DNA from: Agapetus fuscipes
Lineage: Eukaryota; Arthropoda; Insecta; Trichoptera; Glossosomatidae
Reading direction: 5' to 3'
Length of the DNA stretch: 64,000 nt
Assembly (NCBI GenBank): GCA_951799405.1
Contig: OX637345.1
Span: forward strand, 5,766,001-5,830,000
A program made the position numbers and the translations under genes. Of this stretch, positions 63,905-64,000 are shown in pieces (position 1 is the stretch's first letter; every line of letters begins with the position of its first letter). A model generated the notes under the pieces. The model worked only from the letters and a program-made list of their open reading frames with translations. It made no database searches and was not told where the DNA came from.

Positions 63905-64000
63905 TCCCTTAGTGTTTGTTTGTCGCATGTCCAATGTCCATCGGATACAATTTCACATGAGCAATGTTTGTTTGTGTACTGGATCGATGTGTCTTATGAA
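63905..64000 (+). mobile_element. MITE-H 5' part, cut by window end
   Basis: CCCTTAGTGTTTGTTTGTCG, CACATGAGCAATGTTTG and GTACTGGATCGATGTGTCTT match the family. It continues beyond the window. Confidence 0.65.

Overview
The window looks like a piece of an AT-rich insect (at least arthropod) nuclear genome. It carries the 3' part of one protein-coding gene with large introns, embedded in a dense, layered mix of transposable elements. I see no bacterial-style operons, no CRISPR and no dense coding. The order of insect cannot be fixed from this sequence alone. Element family names used here (SINE-A/B/C, LINE-1 to LINE-4, and so on) are my own labels.

The only host gene I can support is a plus-strand homolog of the EVA-1/EVA1C family of transmembrane proteins. 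Five exons join in perfect phase: 30607-30756, 33398-33541, 34782-34889, 39892-40143 and 55968-56482 (stop TGA at the end). The first two encode one complete galactose-binding (SUEL/Gal_Lectin) domain with eight cysteines. The next two encode an acidic and then a Pro/Gly-rich extracellular linker, and the last encodes the transmembrane segment and cytoplasmic tail. Every junction splits a codon after its first base. The 5' exons are not recognisable in the first 30.6 kb, so positions 1-30606 are read as a very long intron whose upstream exons lie outside. The last intron is about 15.8 kb.

Introns and the 3' flank are full of repeats. SINE-A and SINE-B have clear tRNA-like heads (A and B boxes). 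SINE-C is the most abundant repeat, with about 40 copies or fragments on both strands. Several LINE classes are present as 3' remnants, plus one long open reverse-transcriptase frame on the minus strand (50059-51907). A Penelope-like element with a GIY-YIG nuclease domain is present as two inverted copies around a 200-N gap (59205-59404). There are also foldback/MITE elements (11007-11182, 42619-42794, 34285-34691, 5241-5714), a perfect 99-bp inverted repeat (2351-2574), a ~160-bp tandem repeat (16430-17740) and a 5S rRNA-like sequence (7135-7251) directly abutting a SINE-B.

The most informative observations concern how these elements depend on each other. SINE-B ends with the same 3' tail as the CR1-like LINE-1. 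SINE-B and SINE-A occur fused as a dimer with the same junction and same internal deletion at two loci. SINE-C is co-linear with the 3' end of a LINE in four places. A family of degenerate GTCCA/GACA word arrays recurs at least eight times and matches no element type I know.
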